A stretch of DNA of 64,000 bases from Actinoplanes lutulentus (GTDB lineage Bacteria; Actinomycetota; Actinomycetes; Mycobacteriales; Micromonosporaceae): assembly GCF_003259845.1 (NCBI RefSeq), contig NZ_QLMJ01000004.1:62001-126000 (forward strand). Reading direction: 5' to 3'. Shown piece after piece: positions 36,241 through 44,829 of the stretch. How positions within the stretch are numbered: position 1 is the stretch's first letter; every line of letters starts with the position of its first letter. Below the pieces are notes generated by a model. It was not told where the DNA came from and did not search any database. It was given only the letters and a program-made list of their open reading frames with translations. The position numbers and the translations under genes are program-made.

Positions 36241-36984
36241 TCACGACCGGCGGGCGAACAGGTGCAGCTGGGAGGCGATGTCCCGGAACGGCGGCTGGGA
36301 ACTCAGCTCCAGCTCCAGATCGAGCACGGCCTGCGGGTCGTCCTCGATCACCGTGGCGGGCAGGAGGTCGGCGACCACGCGTACCCCATGGATCTGCTCG
36401 ACCTGGAGTCCCGCGGCCGTGAGAAGAGCAGTGGCGCTCGCCGCGTCGAACCTGCGAAGCAGGGTGTCGCGCGGGCCGGCACGGCCCGCCGGATCGGTGA
36501 CCAGCGAGGCGGCCGCACGCAGATGGCCGTTGATCGCGCGGCCGAGGATGGCCGCCGCACGGCTCGCCACCAGCAGGCTGACCGCGCCGCCGGGCCGGAG
36601 CGCTGTCGCGATCGCCGAAGCCACACGGGCCGGGTCGTCGACGACCTCGAGCACCGCGTGGCAGAGGATGAGGTCGGCGCTGCCCGGCTCGACGAGGGAG
36701 GCGAGCGCGTCGCCGTCACCCTGCACGGCGTGGATCCGGTCGGCGACGCCCGCGTCACTGGCCCGCCGGGTGAGCGCGGCGAGCGCGTCCGGGCTCGCGT
36801 CGATCACGGTGACGGTGTGCCCGGCCTCGGCGAGCGGCACGGCGAACCCGCCGGTCCCGCCGCCCACATCGAGGACGGTCAGCGTCTTGCCGGCGTGCTG
36901 TTCCAGCTCCTTGCGGAGGACGGCCCAGACCGCGGCGGTACGAGCCGTGACGAGGGGCCGGCCGGTGCGCGCAGAAGTTTCCAC
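36241..36984 (-). CDS. Class I SAM-dependent methyltransferase
   Basis: The 247-residue product has the SAM-binding motif I LDVGGGTGGFAVPLAEAGH (about residues 39-57), an acidic VIDASPDAL motif and the ADLILCHAVLEVVDD post-motif. These define a class I methyltransferase of unknown substrate, possibly a tRNA or small-molecule enzyme. It is followed closely by the phosphodiesterase gene and preceded by the SSI gene, all on the minus strand. Confidence 0.85.
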   Translation of the reverse strand: METSARTGRPLVTARTAAVWAVLRKELEQHAGKTLTVLDVGGGTGGFAVPLAEAGHTVTVIDASPDALAALTRRASDAGVADRIHAVQGDGDALASLVEPGSADLILCHAVLEVVDDPARVASAIATALRPGGAVSLLVASRAAAILGRAINGHLRAAASLVTDPAGRAGPRDTLLRRFDAASATALLTAAGLQVEQIHGVRVVADLLPATVIEDDPQAVLDLELELSSQPPFRDIASQLHLFARRS

Positions 36985-37003
36985 CCCGGCAGCCTAGCGA
37001 CCT

Positions 37004-37399
37004 TCAGAACTGGAACAGGACACCCGTTGCACGGTTCATCTCGCAGGTATTGCCGTAGGTGTGCCGCCAGCTCACATCGCGGCCCTGCCAGACGCCTTTG
37101 AGCTCGGCGGTCACCGGCTGGTAGAGCAGGATGCACATCCGGTCGCCGGCCGGCAGCCTGGCCGGGTCGGCATCGATCTTCCGCAGCAGGGCGCATGCCT
37201 CGGCGCCCTTGGGGTGGCCGCCACCGACCGGGTCGCAGGAGAGTTTGACCGCGCTCGCGAAGCCGGCTTTCGCCATGTAGGTGAGCGTGAGGTCGCTGCC
37301 CTCGGGCAAGCCGTACGAGCCGGCCTCCGGCCGGGGACCGGGTCCGCCGCCGAGGATCGCGGCACCGGCCACCACGAGGCCGAGCACTGCCTGAATCAT
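37004..37399 (-). CDS. SSI-family subtilisin inhibitor
   Basis: The 131-residue secreted protein matches Streptomyces subtilisin inhibitor. Four cysteines (55, 69, 89, 118) have near-identical spacing to the two SSI disulfides, and VWQGRDVSWRHTYGNTC matches the family's C-terminal core. The reactive-site loop CILLYQP aligns with CPMVYDP of SSI, which puts Leu91 at P1 and Leu92 at P1'. Leucine at P1 suggests inhibition of subtilisin- or chymotrypsin-like proteases. The signal peptide (about residues 1-20) is short and lacks basic residues. The ATG has AGGGG upstream. Confidence 0.88.
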   Translation of the reverse strand: MIQAVLGLVVAGAAILGGGPGPRPEAGSYGLPEGSDLTLTYMAKAGFASAVKLSCDPVGGGHPKGAEACALLRKIDADPARLPAGDRMCILLYQPVTAELKGVWQGRDVSWRHTYGNTCEMNRATGVLFQF

Positions 37400-37444
37400 G
37401 ATGCACCCCTAAAAAGGCGCACCTTACCTCGCAAATAGTGCAAT

Positions 37445-40400
37445 TTATCGGAAATCGCGGGACGCCGGGCTGACCGGTGGTGTCACCGCGTCGAGCCGGT
37501 CCGCCACCAGGTTCAGTACGCCCTCCACCTTCTCCAGCCGGCCGCGTACCAGCAGGGCCGTGCTGCTCCGGGCCACTCGCCGGTACCGCATCCACAGCCC
37601 CGGCGAGCAGGTCACGTTGAGCATCCCGGTCTCGTCCTCCAGGTTCACGAACGTCACCCCGCCCGCGGTGGCCGGCCGCTGCCGATGGGTGACGATGCCG
37701 CCGACCCGGATCCGGGTGTTCGCCTCCACCTCGGCCAGCTGGTTGATCGGCAGCGCGCCGGCCGCCTCCAGCTGCTCCCGGATGAACTTCGCCGGATGCG
37801 TGTCCGGCGACAGCCCGGTCGCCCAGACGTCCGCGACCAGCACGTCCACGTCGCTCATGCCGGGCAGCATCGGCGCCTCGGTGCCGGTCACCGTGCCGGG
37901 CAGCCGGTCCGGCTTGTCCTGGGAGGCGGCGCCGGCGGCCCAGAGCGCCTCCCTGCGGGACAGCCCGAAACTCGCGAACGCGTCGGCCGTGGCGAGCGCC
38001 TCCAGATGCGTGGTGGAGCAGCCGGTACGCCGGGCCAGGTCCGTCATTGACCGATACGGACCATGGTTCAGGCGCTCCTCCTCGATCCGCTCGGCGAGGT
38101 CGGCTCCGATCGTACGAATGCTGGAAAGGCCTTGGCGGACGGCCGGGCCGCGCAGTCCCCAAGCGTGCGGAGGCTCGGCGGCCGCGGCTTTTCTGCGGGT
38201 TGACGGGGTGCTTTCCAGCGTCGCCGCCGCGTCGCTGAGGTTGATGTCCGGCCGGCGCACCTCGACGCCGTGCCGCCGCGCGTCGTCCACCAGGGACTGT
38301 GGCGAGTAGAAGCCCATCGGCTGCGCGTTGAGCAGGGCCGCGCAGAAGGCCGCCGGGTGGTACCGCTTCAGCCAGGCGCTCGCGTAGACCAGGTAGGCGA
38401 AGCTCATGGCATGGCTCTCCGGGAAGCCGTAACTGGCGAACGCGGACAGCTTGTGGAACAGGTCGTCGGCCAGCTCACCGGTGATCCCGTTGCCGGCCAT
38501 CCCCTCGTACAGTCGCTTTTTGATCCTTTCCATCTTGGTGATGGAGCGTTTTGAGCCCATCGCGCGCCGCAGCTGATCGGCTTCGGACGGGTCGAAGCCG
38601 GCGACGTCGATCGCGAGCTGCATCAGCTGCTCCTGGAAAAGCGGCACACCCAGCGTCTTGGCCAGCGCGTTCTTCATCAGTGGATGCGGCACGTCCGGCG
38701 CCTCCAGGCCGTTTTTCCGCCTGATGTACGGGTGAACAGAACCGCCCTGAATCGGACCCGGACGGATCAGGGCCACCTCGATCACCAAGTCGTAGAACGT
38801 GCCCGGCTTGAGGCGGGGCAGGGTCGCCATCTGCGCGCGGCTCTCCACCTGGAAGACGCCGACCGAGTCCGCCCGGCAGAGCATCTCGTAGACCTCGGGG
38901 TCGTCCAGCGGCATCGTCCCCAGGTCCAGCTCGTCCTCGATCATGTCGTACGCGTAGTGCAGCGCCGACAGCATCCCGAGCCCGAGCAGGTCGAACTTGA
39001 CCAGGTCGACGGCGGCGCAGTCGTCCTTGTCCCACTGGAGCACCGAGCGCCCGGGCATCCGGCCCCACTCGACCGGGCAGACCTCGATGATCGGCCGGTC
39101 GCAGATGACCATGCCGCCGGAGTGGATGCCGAGGTGGCGGGGGAAGTTCTGCACCTCGTTGGCGGCGTTGATCACGCTCTGTGGTATGTCGTTGTCACTC
39201 GTCGCCACGTCGCCCCAGCGGTCGATCTGTTTGCTCCAGGCGTCCTGCTGTCCCGGGGAGAAACCGAACGCTTTCGCCATGTCGCGGACCGCCGATCGCG
39301 GGCGGTAGGAGATCACGTTGGCGACCTGGGCGGTGTGCTCGCGGCCGTATTTGGCGTAGACGTGCTGAATGACCTCTTCTCGGCGGTCAGATTCGATGTC
39401 GACGTCGATGTCGGGTGGGCCGTCACGTTCGGGGGCGAGGAAACGCTCGAAGAGCAGGCGGTGTTTCACCGCGTCCACATTGGTGATGAAGAGGGCGTAA
39501 CAGACCGCCGAGTTGGCCGCTGAGCCACGGCCCTGGCAGTAGATCCGACTGTCCCGGCAAAATCGGACTATGTCGTAAACGACGAGGAAATATCCGGGAA
39601 AGCCGAGCTCCTCGATCATCTTCAGCTCGTATTCCAGCTGGTCGTAAGCCCGCCGGTCGTCGTCCTCGTATCGCTGGCGGGCGCCGCGCATGGTCAGCTC
39701 GCGCAGCCAGCTCATCTCGGTGTGCCCCTCCGGCACGTCGTAATCGGGCAGTCTCGGCGCCACCAGGTTCAGGTCGAACGCCAGGTCCTCGCCGTACATC
39801 GCGGCGTTCGCCACCGCGCCCGGGTAATCGCTGAACCGGCGGGCCATCTCATCGCCGCTGCGCAGGTGGGCGGCGCCGGCCGCGGGCAGCCAGCCGTCCA
39901 TGTCGTCCAGGCTGCGCCGGGCCCGCACCGCGGCCAAAGCCGTGGCGAGCCGGCGTCGGGACGGTGCCGCATAGTGAACGTTTCCGGTCGCGACCACCTC
40001 CAGTTTGCGGCTGCGGGCCAGCGCGTACAGGTAGTCGTTGCGGTCGCCGTCGCACGGGTCGGCGTGGTCGGTCAGCTCGACCGCCACGTTCGGAGCGCCG
40101 AACAGGTCGGCGAGACGATCCAGCTCGTACGCCGCCTCTTCGACACCGTGCGTGGCCAGGGCCAGCGGGACCGTCCCCTTGCGACAGCCGGTCAGCACCA
40201 GCACGTGGTCCTTCAGTACCTCGGCGATCTGCTCCAGGCTGCCGTAATCGGGTTTGCCCTTCTCGCCGCCTCGCAGGTGCGCCTGCGAGATGACTCGGGC
40301 CAGTCTCGCGTACCCCTCGTGGCCGTGCGCGAGAGCGAGCAGGTGGGCGCCTTCCGGGTCTGGCTCGCCGTTCTGCGGGCGGGTCAGGCCCAGCGACAAC

Positions 40401-40774
40401 TCGGCGCCGAAGATCGTCGGCAGACTCAGCTCGCGGGCCGCCTGGGAGAACCGGACCACGCCGTAGAAACCGTCGTGATCGGTGACGGCCAGCCCGGTCA
40501 GGCCGAGCCGGGCAGCCTCCTCCGCCAACTCCTCCGGGTGGCTGGCGCCGTCGAGGAAGCTGAAGTTGGTGTGGCTGTGCAGTTCGGCGTACGGCGTCGA
40601 GCTCTCCGTGCGGATCAGACCGGGAGCCGGACGGTACGGCTCGCGCTTGCGGGACCAGGCCGGCGAGTCACCGCCGTCGCCGTCGATCGCGAGGGGGTCG
40701 AGCACCGCCGGGCCGGTGCCGGACAGTGCTCGTTCCAGCTGTGCCCAGGGCACGTCCGGGTTGTGGAAGCCCAT
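37445..40774 (-). CDS. dnaE2: Error-prone DNA polymerase DnaE2 (ImuC)
   Basis: DnaE2 is the SOS-induced alpha-subunit-like polymerase that performs mutagenic lesion bypass with ImuA and ImuB. The 1109-residue product has an N-terminal PHP domain (ELHSHTNFSFLDGASHPEEL). The polymerase core contains GRGSAANSAVCY and the catalytic PDIDVDIESDRRE. A helix-hairpin-helix region and a C-terminal OB fold (GGIVTHRQRPATAGGVTFVNLED) follow. It starts 12 bp after imuB. Presence of the cassette implies DNA-damage-induced mutagenesis. Confidence 0.96.
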   Translation of the reverse strand: MGFHNPDVPWAQLERALSGTGPAVLDPLAIDGDGGDSPAWSRKREPYRPAPGLIRTESSTPYAELHSHTNFSFLDGASHPEELAEEAARLGLTGLAVTDHDGFYGVVRFSQAARELSLPTIFGAELSLGLTRPQNGEPDPEGAHLLALAHGHEGYARLARVISQAHLRGGEKGKPDYGSLEQIAEVLKDHVLVLTGCRKGTVPLALATHGVEEAAYELDRLADLFGAPNVAVELTDHADPCDGDRNDYLYALARSRKLEVVATGNVHYAAPSRRRLATALAAVRARRSLDDMDGWLPAAGAAHLRSGDEMARRFSDYPGAVANAAMYGEDLAFDLNLVAPRLPDYDVPEGHTEMSWLRELTMRGARQRYEDDDRRAYDQLEYELKMIEELGFPGYFLVVYDIVRFCRDSRIYCQGRGSAANSAVCYALFITNVDAVKHRLLFERFLAPERDGPPDIDVDIESDRREEVIQHVYAKYGREHTAQVANVISYRPRSAVRDMAKAFGFSPGQQDAWSKQIDRWGDVATSDNDIPQSVINAANEVQNFPRHLGIHSGGMVICDRPIIEVCPVEWGRMPGRSVLQWDKDDCAAVDLVKFDLLGLGMLSALHYAYDMIEDELDLGTMPLDDPEVYEMLCRADSVGVFQVESRAQMATLPRLKPGTFYDLVIEVALIRPGPIQGGSVHPYIRRKNGLEAPDVPHPLMKNALAKTLGVPLFQEQLMQLAIDVAGFDPSEADQLRRAMGSKRSITKMERIKKRLYEGMAGNGITGELADDLFHKLSAFASYGFPESHAMSFAYLVYASAWLKRYHPAAFCAALLNAQPMGFYSPQSLVDDARRHGVEVRRPDINLSDAAATLESTPSTRRKAAAAEPPHAWGLRGPAVRQGLSSIRTIGADLAERIEEERLNHGPYRSMTDLARRTGCSTTHLEALATADAFASFGLSRREALWAAGAASQDKPDRLPGTVTGTEAPMLPGMSDVDVLVADVWATGLSPDTHPAKFIREQLEAAGALPINQLAEVEANTRIRVGGIVTHRQRPATAGGVTFVNLEDETGMLNVTCSPGLWMRYRRVARSSTALLVRGRLEKVEGVLNLVADRLDAVTPPVSPASRDFR

Positions 40775-40786
40775 CAGTCGTCCTTG

Positions 40787-42502
40787 TCAGTCATAGATTG
40801 CTTCCACCTGCCAGCGGCCCCGGGAGAGGGAGAGCAGCAGTGCCCGGCCGCTCTCGGTCGTCATCTGGAAGCGGGCCCGCCGGCGTGCTTCGTCCGGCGC
40901 CCACCAGCGCTCGTCGACCGGCCAGGGTCCGGCCCAGCCGGTGATCTTCTCGGGCCGGGCGCGGTCGATGGCGAGGGTTGCCGGTTCGCCGGTCAGTTCG
41001 AGGCGGGCGCTGACGCCGACCGGGTTTCCGGCGGTGTCGCGGACGGTCGCGGGGAGGGGTTCGGGGAGGACTATCGCCGGCGAGGGGCGAGGGAGGCGGC
41101 CAGGCCAGGAGGGGTTTTTCCGCTTCTCCTTCTCTTTGGGCTCACTTTTAGTGGCTCGCGCGGCCATTTCCGAATTTTCGGATGTGTCGATCTGGTGGAT
41201 CGGGCGCAGGTGCGTCACCGGCGCCATCCGTCCCAGCAGCGGCTCCGTCACGATCCCCGGGATCGGCTCACGCTGCTCCGCGGCCGGACGCGACGGCTCC
41301 CGCTCGTCACCCCACGGCACCAGCCGCACCTGATCATCCGCCGACCGTCCCCCGCCGAGCACGACCGTCACCACCGAATCCGGCCCGAGCAGGCCCTGCA
41401 CCCGGCTGAACGCCCGATGCGCCCGCTCACGCTCCGCCCCGGTCTCGCCCCACAGTCCGGGCTGGAGTCCGAGATGGACCATCACGCCGTCCGGAACGAG
41501 CCGCATCCGGACCAGCCCCGCCGTCGGCCCGCCCGGACCACCACGCCGAGCACCGGTGAGCCATCCGTCCAGCTGCCAGCGCACCCGTTCCGCGATCGCC
41601 GCGGAGGTGAGCGTGCCGTCGTGCCGCCACACCCGGTACAGCTCCTGGCCGTCCGCGGTCACCGCCTCGATCCCGAGCCGGGTGCAGGCCAGCCCGTGCG
41701 CGGCGAGCCGGTCATGCAACTGCTCGGCAAGCGCCCGCCCGGCGAACGCCGCCACGTCCACCCGATCCAGCGCCTCGTCGTAGGTCTCCTCCACCGCAAG
41801 ATCAATCGGCGGCTGCCGCACCGCCAGCGGCCGATGATCAGAACCGGACGCCAGCCGATGCGCCAGCGCCCCCTCGAACCCGAATCGGCTGAGCACGTCA
41901 CCAGCCGGCAACGCCGCGAACCCACCCAGCGTCTTAACCCCGAGCCGCTTCAGCAGGTCGGTCAGGTCCGGCTTCTCCAAAGCCGAGATGGGTACGCCGG
42001 AAAGAAACTCCCGTGTTTTCCCGGCTTCGACGACAAGCCCGGTGCGCGCCGCGATCCCCGCCGCGAACACCCCGTCGGCGATCCCGACCTGGCATTCCAC
42101 GGCGCAGGCTTGAGCAACCTGTTCGACGATCCGCTCGGCGGCGGCTTCTTCGCCACCGAAGTAGCGGGCCGGTCCGCGTACCGCCACGGCACAGGCGCCC
42201 GGCCGGATCACCTCGATCCCGGCCACCACGTCCTCAATAGCGGCGACAACCGGTTCGAACGCCCTGGCATCCCGCCCCGGATCATGCTCAACCACGATCA
42301 CATGCGGACACAGACTCTGCGCCTCCCGCCGCCGAATCCCCCGCCGAATCCCCTCCCGCCGAGCAGCCTCGGAGCAGGCCAGAACCCGGTTCCCGGCGAG
42401 CACCACCACAGCAGCCCCGGAGGACACCCCGTCCACGATCTCCGCGGCCACAACCGGCCAGTCCGGACACCAGACCAGCAAAGCTCGAACAGCCGTCTCC
42501 AC
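40787..42502 (-). CDS. imuB: ImuB, Y-family polymerase-like mutasome protein
   Basis: ImuB is a catalytically inactive Y-family polymerase that links DnaE2 to the beta clamp. The product starts with ALLVWCPDWPVVAAE and continues through the polymerase-like palm, where DNA polymerase acidic residues are not conserved. It includes the little-finger segment (about 240-330) and a long variable C-terminal part. I chose the GTG at 42500-42502 (571 residues), which overlaps the imuA stop by one base and has GGAGG 9 nt upstream. A longer in-frame start inside imuA is unlikely. Confidence 0.93.
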   Translation of the reverse strand: METAVRALLVWCPDWPVVAAEIVDGVSSGAAVVVLAGNRVLACSEAARREGIRRGIRRREAQSLCPHVIVVEHDPGRDARAFEPVVAAIEDVVAGIEVIRPGACAVAVRGPARYFGGEEAAAERIVEQVAQACAVECQVGIADGVFAAGIAARTGLVVEAGKTREFLSGVPISALEKPDLTDLLKRLGVKTLGGFAALPAGDVLSRFGFEGALAHRLASGSDHRPLAVRQPPIDLAVEETYDEALDRVDVAAFAGRALAEQLHDRLAAHGLACTRLGIEAVTADGQELYRVWRHDGTLTSAAIAERVRWQLDGWLTGARRGGPGGPTAGLVRMRLVPDGVMVHLGLQPGLWGETGAERERAHRAFSRVQGLLGPDSVVTVVLGGGRSADDQVRLVPWGDEREPSRPAAEQREPIPGIVTEPLLGRMAPVTHLRPIHQIDTSENSEMAARATKSEPKEKEKRKNPSWPGRLPRPSPAIVLPEPLPATVRDTAGNPVGVSARLELTGEPATLAIDRARPEKITGWAGPWPVDERWWAPDEARRRARFQMTTESGRALLLSLSRGRWQVEAIYD

Positions 42503-43299
42503 TAGCCCCCACCTCCGGCAACCCGCTCCCACGGGTCCACCAGCCGCAGCCCACCGCCGCCTCGACCCTCCACAGTGGCCATCTCGCGAGAGCTCGCCGA
42601 CTCCGGGACGGCTGGGCGTTTCGTGCGAATCGGGGGGATTGCCGCATGGGCGGTGACGCCGGGCATCCACATGACGACCTCGCGGGGGCGAGCTGCCGCA
42701 CCCCGGCCTCGGGCCGTGACCGTCACTTCGCGGCGGCGCAACCGGCCGCGGCCGGCGCCGAGTCCTTCCCAGTGGCCGTCACCCACGCGCAGGGTGACGT
42801 CCGCGCCGGACCAGTCACCGAACGGGACGAGCACACTTCCACGCTGCCGGGCCCGAGCCGCCAACCTGCTCACGATCGGCCCCGAGACCGTGCCGGGAAC
42901 CGCGGTGACCACCACGTCCACACCGTCGATCAGGGCGGCGACGACGGTGGGCCAGTCCGGGCCGGGGTTCGGCACGAGCGCGAGCCGGTCGAGCACGATG
43001 CCACTCTCCGCGGCGGCGAGCGCCCCCAGCGCGGGCACACCGACAACCGCACACCAGGAGCCGGCCCGGGAAGCGGCAGCGAGCAACGCCAGCATCAGCG
43101 AGGTGCCACCACCAGCGGGCGCGGCCCGCCCGGCATCCACCGACACCGTGCTCCCCCGGCGCAAACCCTGCCACGGAAGCAGCCCACCCAGCTCAGGCGC
43201 AACCGGCAGCACGCGGTGTGCCCCGGGTTCATCGGTCTCGGTAGCCGTCCGGACCATCCCCGCAAGGGCAGCCGCACCACTGATCATGCGCCCCGCCAC
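42502..43299 (-). CDS. imuA: ImuA-like mutasome protein
   Basis: The 265-residue product occupies the ImuA position directly before imuB. It has a RecA-like fold signature: a VLPVAPELGGLLPWQGLRRG start, a degenerate Walker A region (AGGGTSLMLALLAAASRAG) and a Walker B-like DGVDVVVTAV strand. In this lineage the protein is short and diverged from ImuA of proteobacteria. It starts at GTG 43299 or ATG 43287. Together with imuB and dnaE2 it forms one minus-strand operon. No convincing LexA box lies directly upstream; the clear ones precede the HEPN gene. Confidence 0.85.
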   Translation of the reverse strand: MAGRMISGAAALAGMVRTATETDEPGAHRVLPVAPELGGLLPWQGLRRGSTVSVDAGRAAPAGGGTSLMLALLAAASRAGSWCAVVGVPALGALAAAESGIVLDRLALVPNPGPDWPTVVAALIDGVDVVVTAVPGTVSGPIVSRLAARARQRGSVLVPFGDWSGADVTLRVGDGHWEGLGAGRGRLRRREVTVTARGRGAAARPREVVMWMPGVTAHAAIPPIRTKRPAVPESASSREMATVEGRGGGGLRLVDPWERVAGGGG

Positions 43300-43930
43300 G
43301 TAACGCCCCGCTCCACCTAACTCACAAAAGACTCAAACCAGCCGCCCAAATCCCACAACCACCGCCCCACCTCCCATCACCACCACTCCCGTCGCGATCC
43401 CCAGGCAAGCCGAGCCCACGTATCGACCAGCCATCAACCAACCCCGCTCGATCTTGAAGAGCTGTGCGAACACGCATCCGCGAAAGCCAACAAGATCGCC
43501 GCCATCCGAGCGGACGGACGAGCGGACGGACGAGCGGACGGCGAGAGCAGGAACGGCGTGGAGAGCGGGAAGGAGAGAGAGCCGAGCAGCGCGGAGAGCG
43601 ACACGGCCAGGAAAGCGGGAAACGGGGAAGGCGAGAAGGGGATGCCGCCGCCGAGGCCCGCGCGAAAGTGCGCCGGCGACGACCCGAACTTGCCAAGATC
43701 CGCAACGGGAGCGCCGCGAGCACAAGGCGGCGACCAGGACTTGCCAGATCCGCGTGCGAAGAGCGCCAACCCCCGCCTCGACCTGGACAGAACACCACCC
43801 GCCTTGGCTCGGACAGCGCAGCGACTGCTGTGCCCGGGCAGGACGGCCTTGCTTGTGGCCGGCTCGGCCTGGCTTGGGTAGGCGTCGGCCATGACGGTCG
43901 GCTCTGGCTGGGCCCGCGGGCGGGGGGTGG
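43300..43930. other. Non-coding interval between imuA and the HEPN gene
   Basis: No reading frame here shows protein features. The stretch contains a 12-bp tandem repeat (GAGCGGACGGAC, about three copies, 43508-43543) and an inverted pair CGATCTTG/CAAGATCG (43449-43456 and 43491-43498). Two minus-strand sequences (43686-43703 and 43737-43753) resemble the GATCTTG repeat element described at 33.9 and 52.4 kb. The imuA promoter must lie in this interval or further upstream. Confidence 0.5.
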
Positions 43931-44431
43931 TCAGGCTGCCAAGGGCGGTTGGTAGGTCAGGCCCAGGGAGGACTCCGCCACTGTCACGAACTGCTCGGCG
44001 GCGCGCAGCAGGTCGTCGGCCTCGCGGGCGCTCACCACGCGGAGGATGCCTGCCTCGGCGGCTGCTCGCTTGCCGGCGCCCAGGGCGAAATAGCCCGCCC
44101 AGTCGCTGAACTCGGGCGCCACCAGGGAGAGCAGCGACCAGACGCTCGTCTCCCGGGCTCGCCGGCCGCCGGCGGCCGGTCTCGCTCTTGCCGCCAGCAG
44201 GGCCGCCGCGGCGCGCAGGGCGGCCAGGTGCGCTGCCGCGTAGCGAAGACCGTCAGGCTTGGTGTGTGCCGCCTCGATCAAGCCCGCGCGGGCGATCGCC
44301 AGCAGCTGCGCCGGTGTGCGGTGCGGCAGCATGTGCGCCGGGACCGTGGGCGTTTCCGCCTTGCCGGCCTCGCCGGGCACCTGTGTTAGACCGGGAGCCG
44401 ACCTGAGGCCGGGGGCCGTGGTGCTCGCCAT
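43931..44431 (-). CDS. SAV_6107-type HEPN domain protein
   Basis: The 166-residue alpha-helical protein matches the SAV_6107-like HEPN family that accompanies dnaE2 in actinomycetes (family assignment from memory of its hallmark segments HRTPAQLLAIARAGLIEAA, RYAAAHLAALRAAA and WSLLSLVAPEFSDWAGYFA). An R-x4-H string (RYAAAH, residues 63-68) resembles the HEPN RNase motif, but it lies early in the protein, so catalysis is uncertain. I chose ATG 44431 because AGGAG lies 8 nt upstream; ATG 44437 is too close. Two LexA-like boxes about 300-390 bp upstream suggest SOS control. Confidence 0.75.
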   Translation of the reverse strand: MASTTAPGLRSAPGLTQVPGEAGKAETPTVPAHMLPHRTPAQLLAIARAGLIEAAHTKPDGLRYAAAHLAALRAAAALLAARARPAAGGRRARETSVWSLLSLVAPEFSDWAGYFALGAGKRAAAEAGILRVVSAREADDLLRAAEQFVTVAESSLGLTYQPPLAA

Positions 44432-44732
44432 GCGCATTTCTCCTCGCCTTTTCCGCAGCCGACGTGTGGTCGAACCGATTGCTGCGGAGGAAGACGCAGC
44501 GGGTGGAACCAAGCGGTAACGCCGACCGGGTGCGAAGCTTCCCCACACCACACCCGGCCGGCACCGCCGGCGGGTCCGTCGCCCGCCACCGGGGGTCGGG
44601 GGCGGCGAGCGACGGCCTGCCATGTGCGGACCCGGGCCCGCGAAAACCCGGGTCTCACGTGCGGCACTTCGCGGGCGCCGCACCGGGAGGCGAGCCGCGA
44701 AACACGCTCCCGGGATCAGAACGAGCGCCCTT

Positions 44733-44748
44733 TCGAACATCCGTTCTA
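44733..44748. promoter_or_regulatory. LexA (SOS) box 1
   Basis: TCGAACATCCGTTCTA matches the actinobacterial LexA consensus TCGAAC-N4-GTTCGA at 11 of 12 defined positions. It lies in the leader of the HEPN gene, next to a TAGTGT -10-like hexamer (minus strand, 44764-44759). Confidence 0.7.
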
Positions 44749-44805
44749 ACTACAGCCGACACTAGCACCCGCCTCCGACAAAAACTCGCCCCGCCACCTA
44801 CTTTT

Positions 44806-44821
44806 TCGAACGGATGATCGA
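44806..44821. promoter_or_regulatory. LexA (SOS) box 2
   Basis: TCGAACGGATGATCGA also matches TCGAAC-N4-GTTCGA at 11 of 12 positions. It lies 73 bp upstream of box 1 and 9 bp beyond the end of the ArsR-like gene, so it can only serve the minus-strand HEPN/mutasome side. Confidence 0.6.
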
Positions 44822-44829
44822 ACGAAGGT

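Noticed and set aside
39722..42505. Plus-strand frame of more than 900 codons opposite dnaE2 and imuB
   Set aside because: Antisense shadow of two well-identified genes; no protein features.
43466..43483. Possible LexA box directly upstream of imuA
   Set aside because: Only one half (GTTCG on the minus strand) matches; the other half, CGGAT, deviates at too many positions.
43434..43892. Minus-strand 152-codon frame between imuA and the HEPN gene
   Set aside because: Ser/Arg/Pro low complexity spanning a 12-bp repeat; no ribosome binding site.
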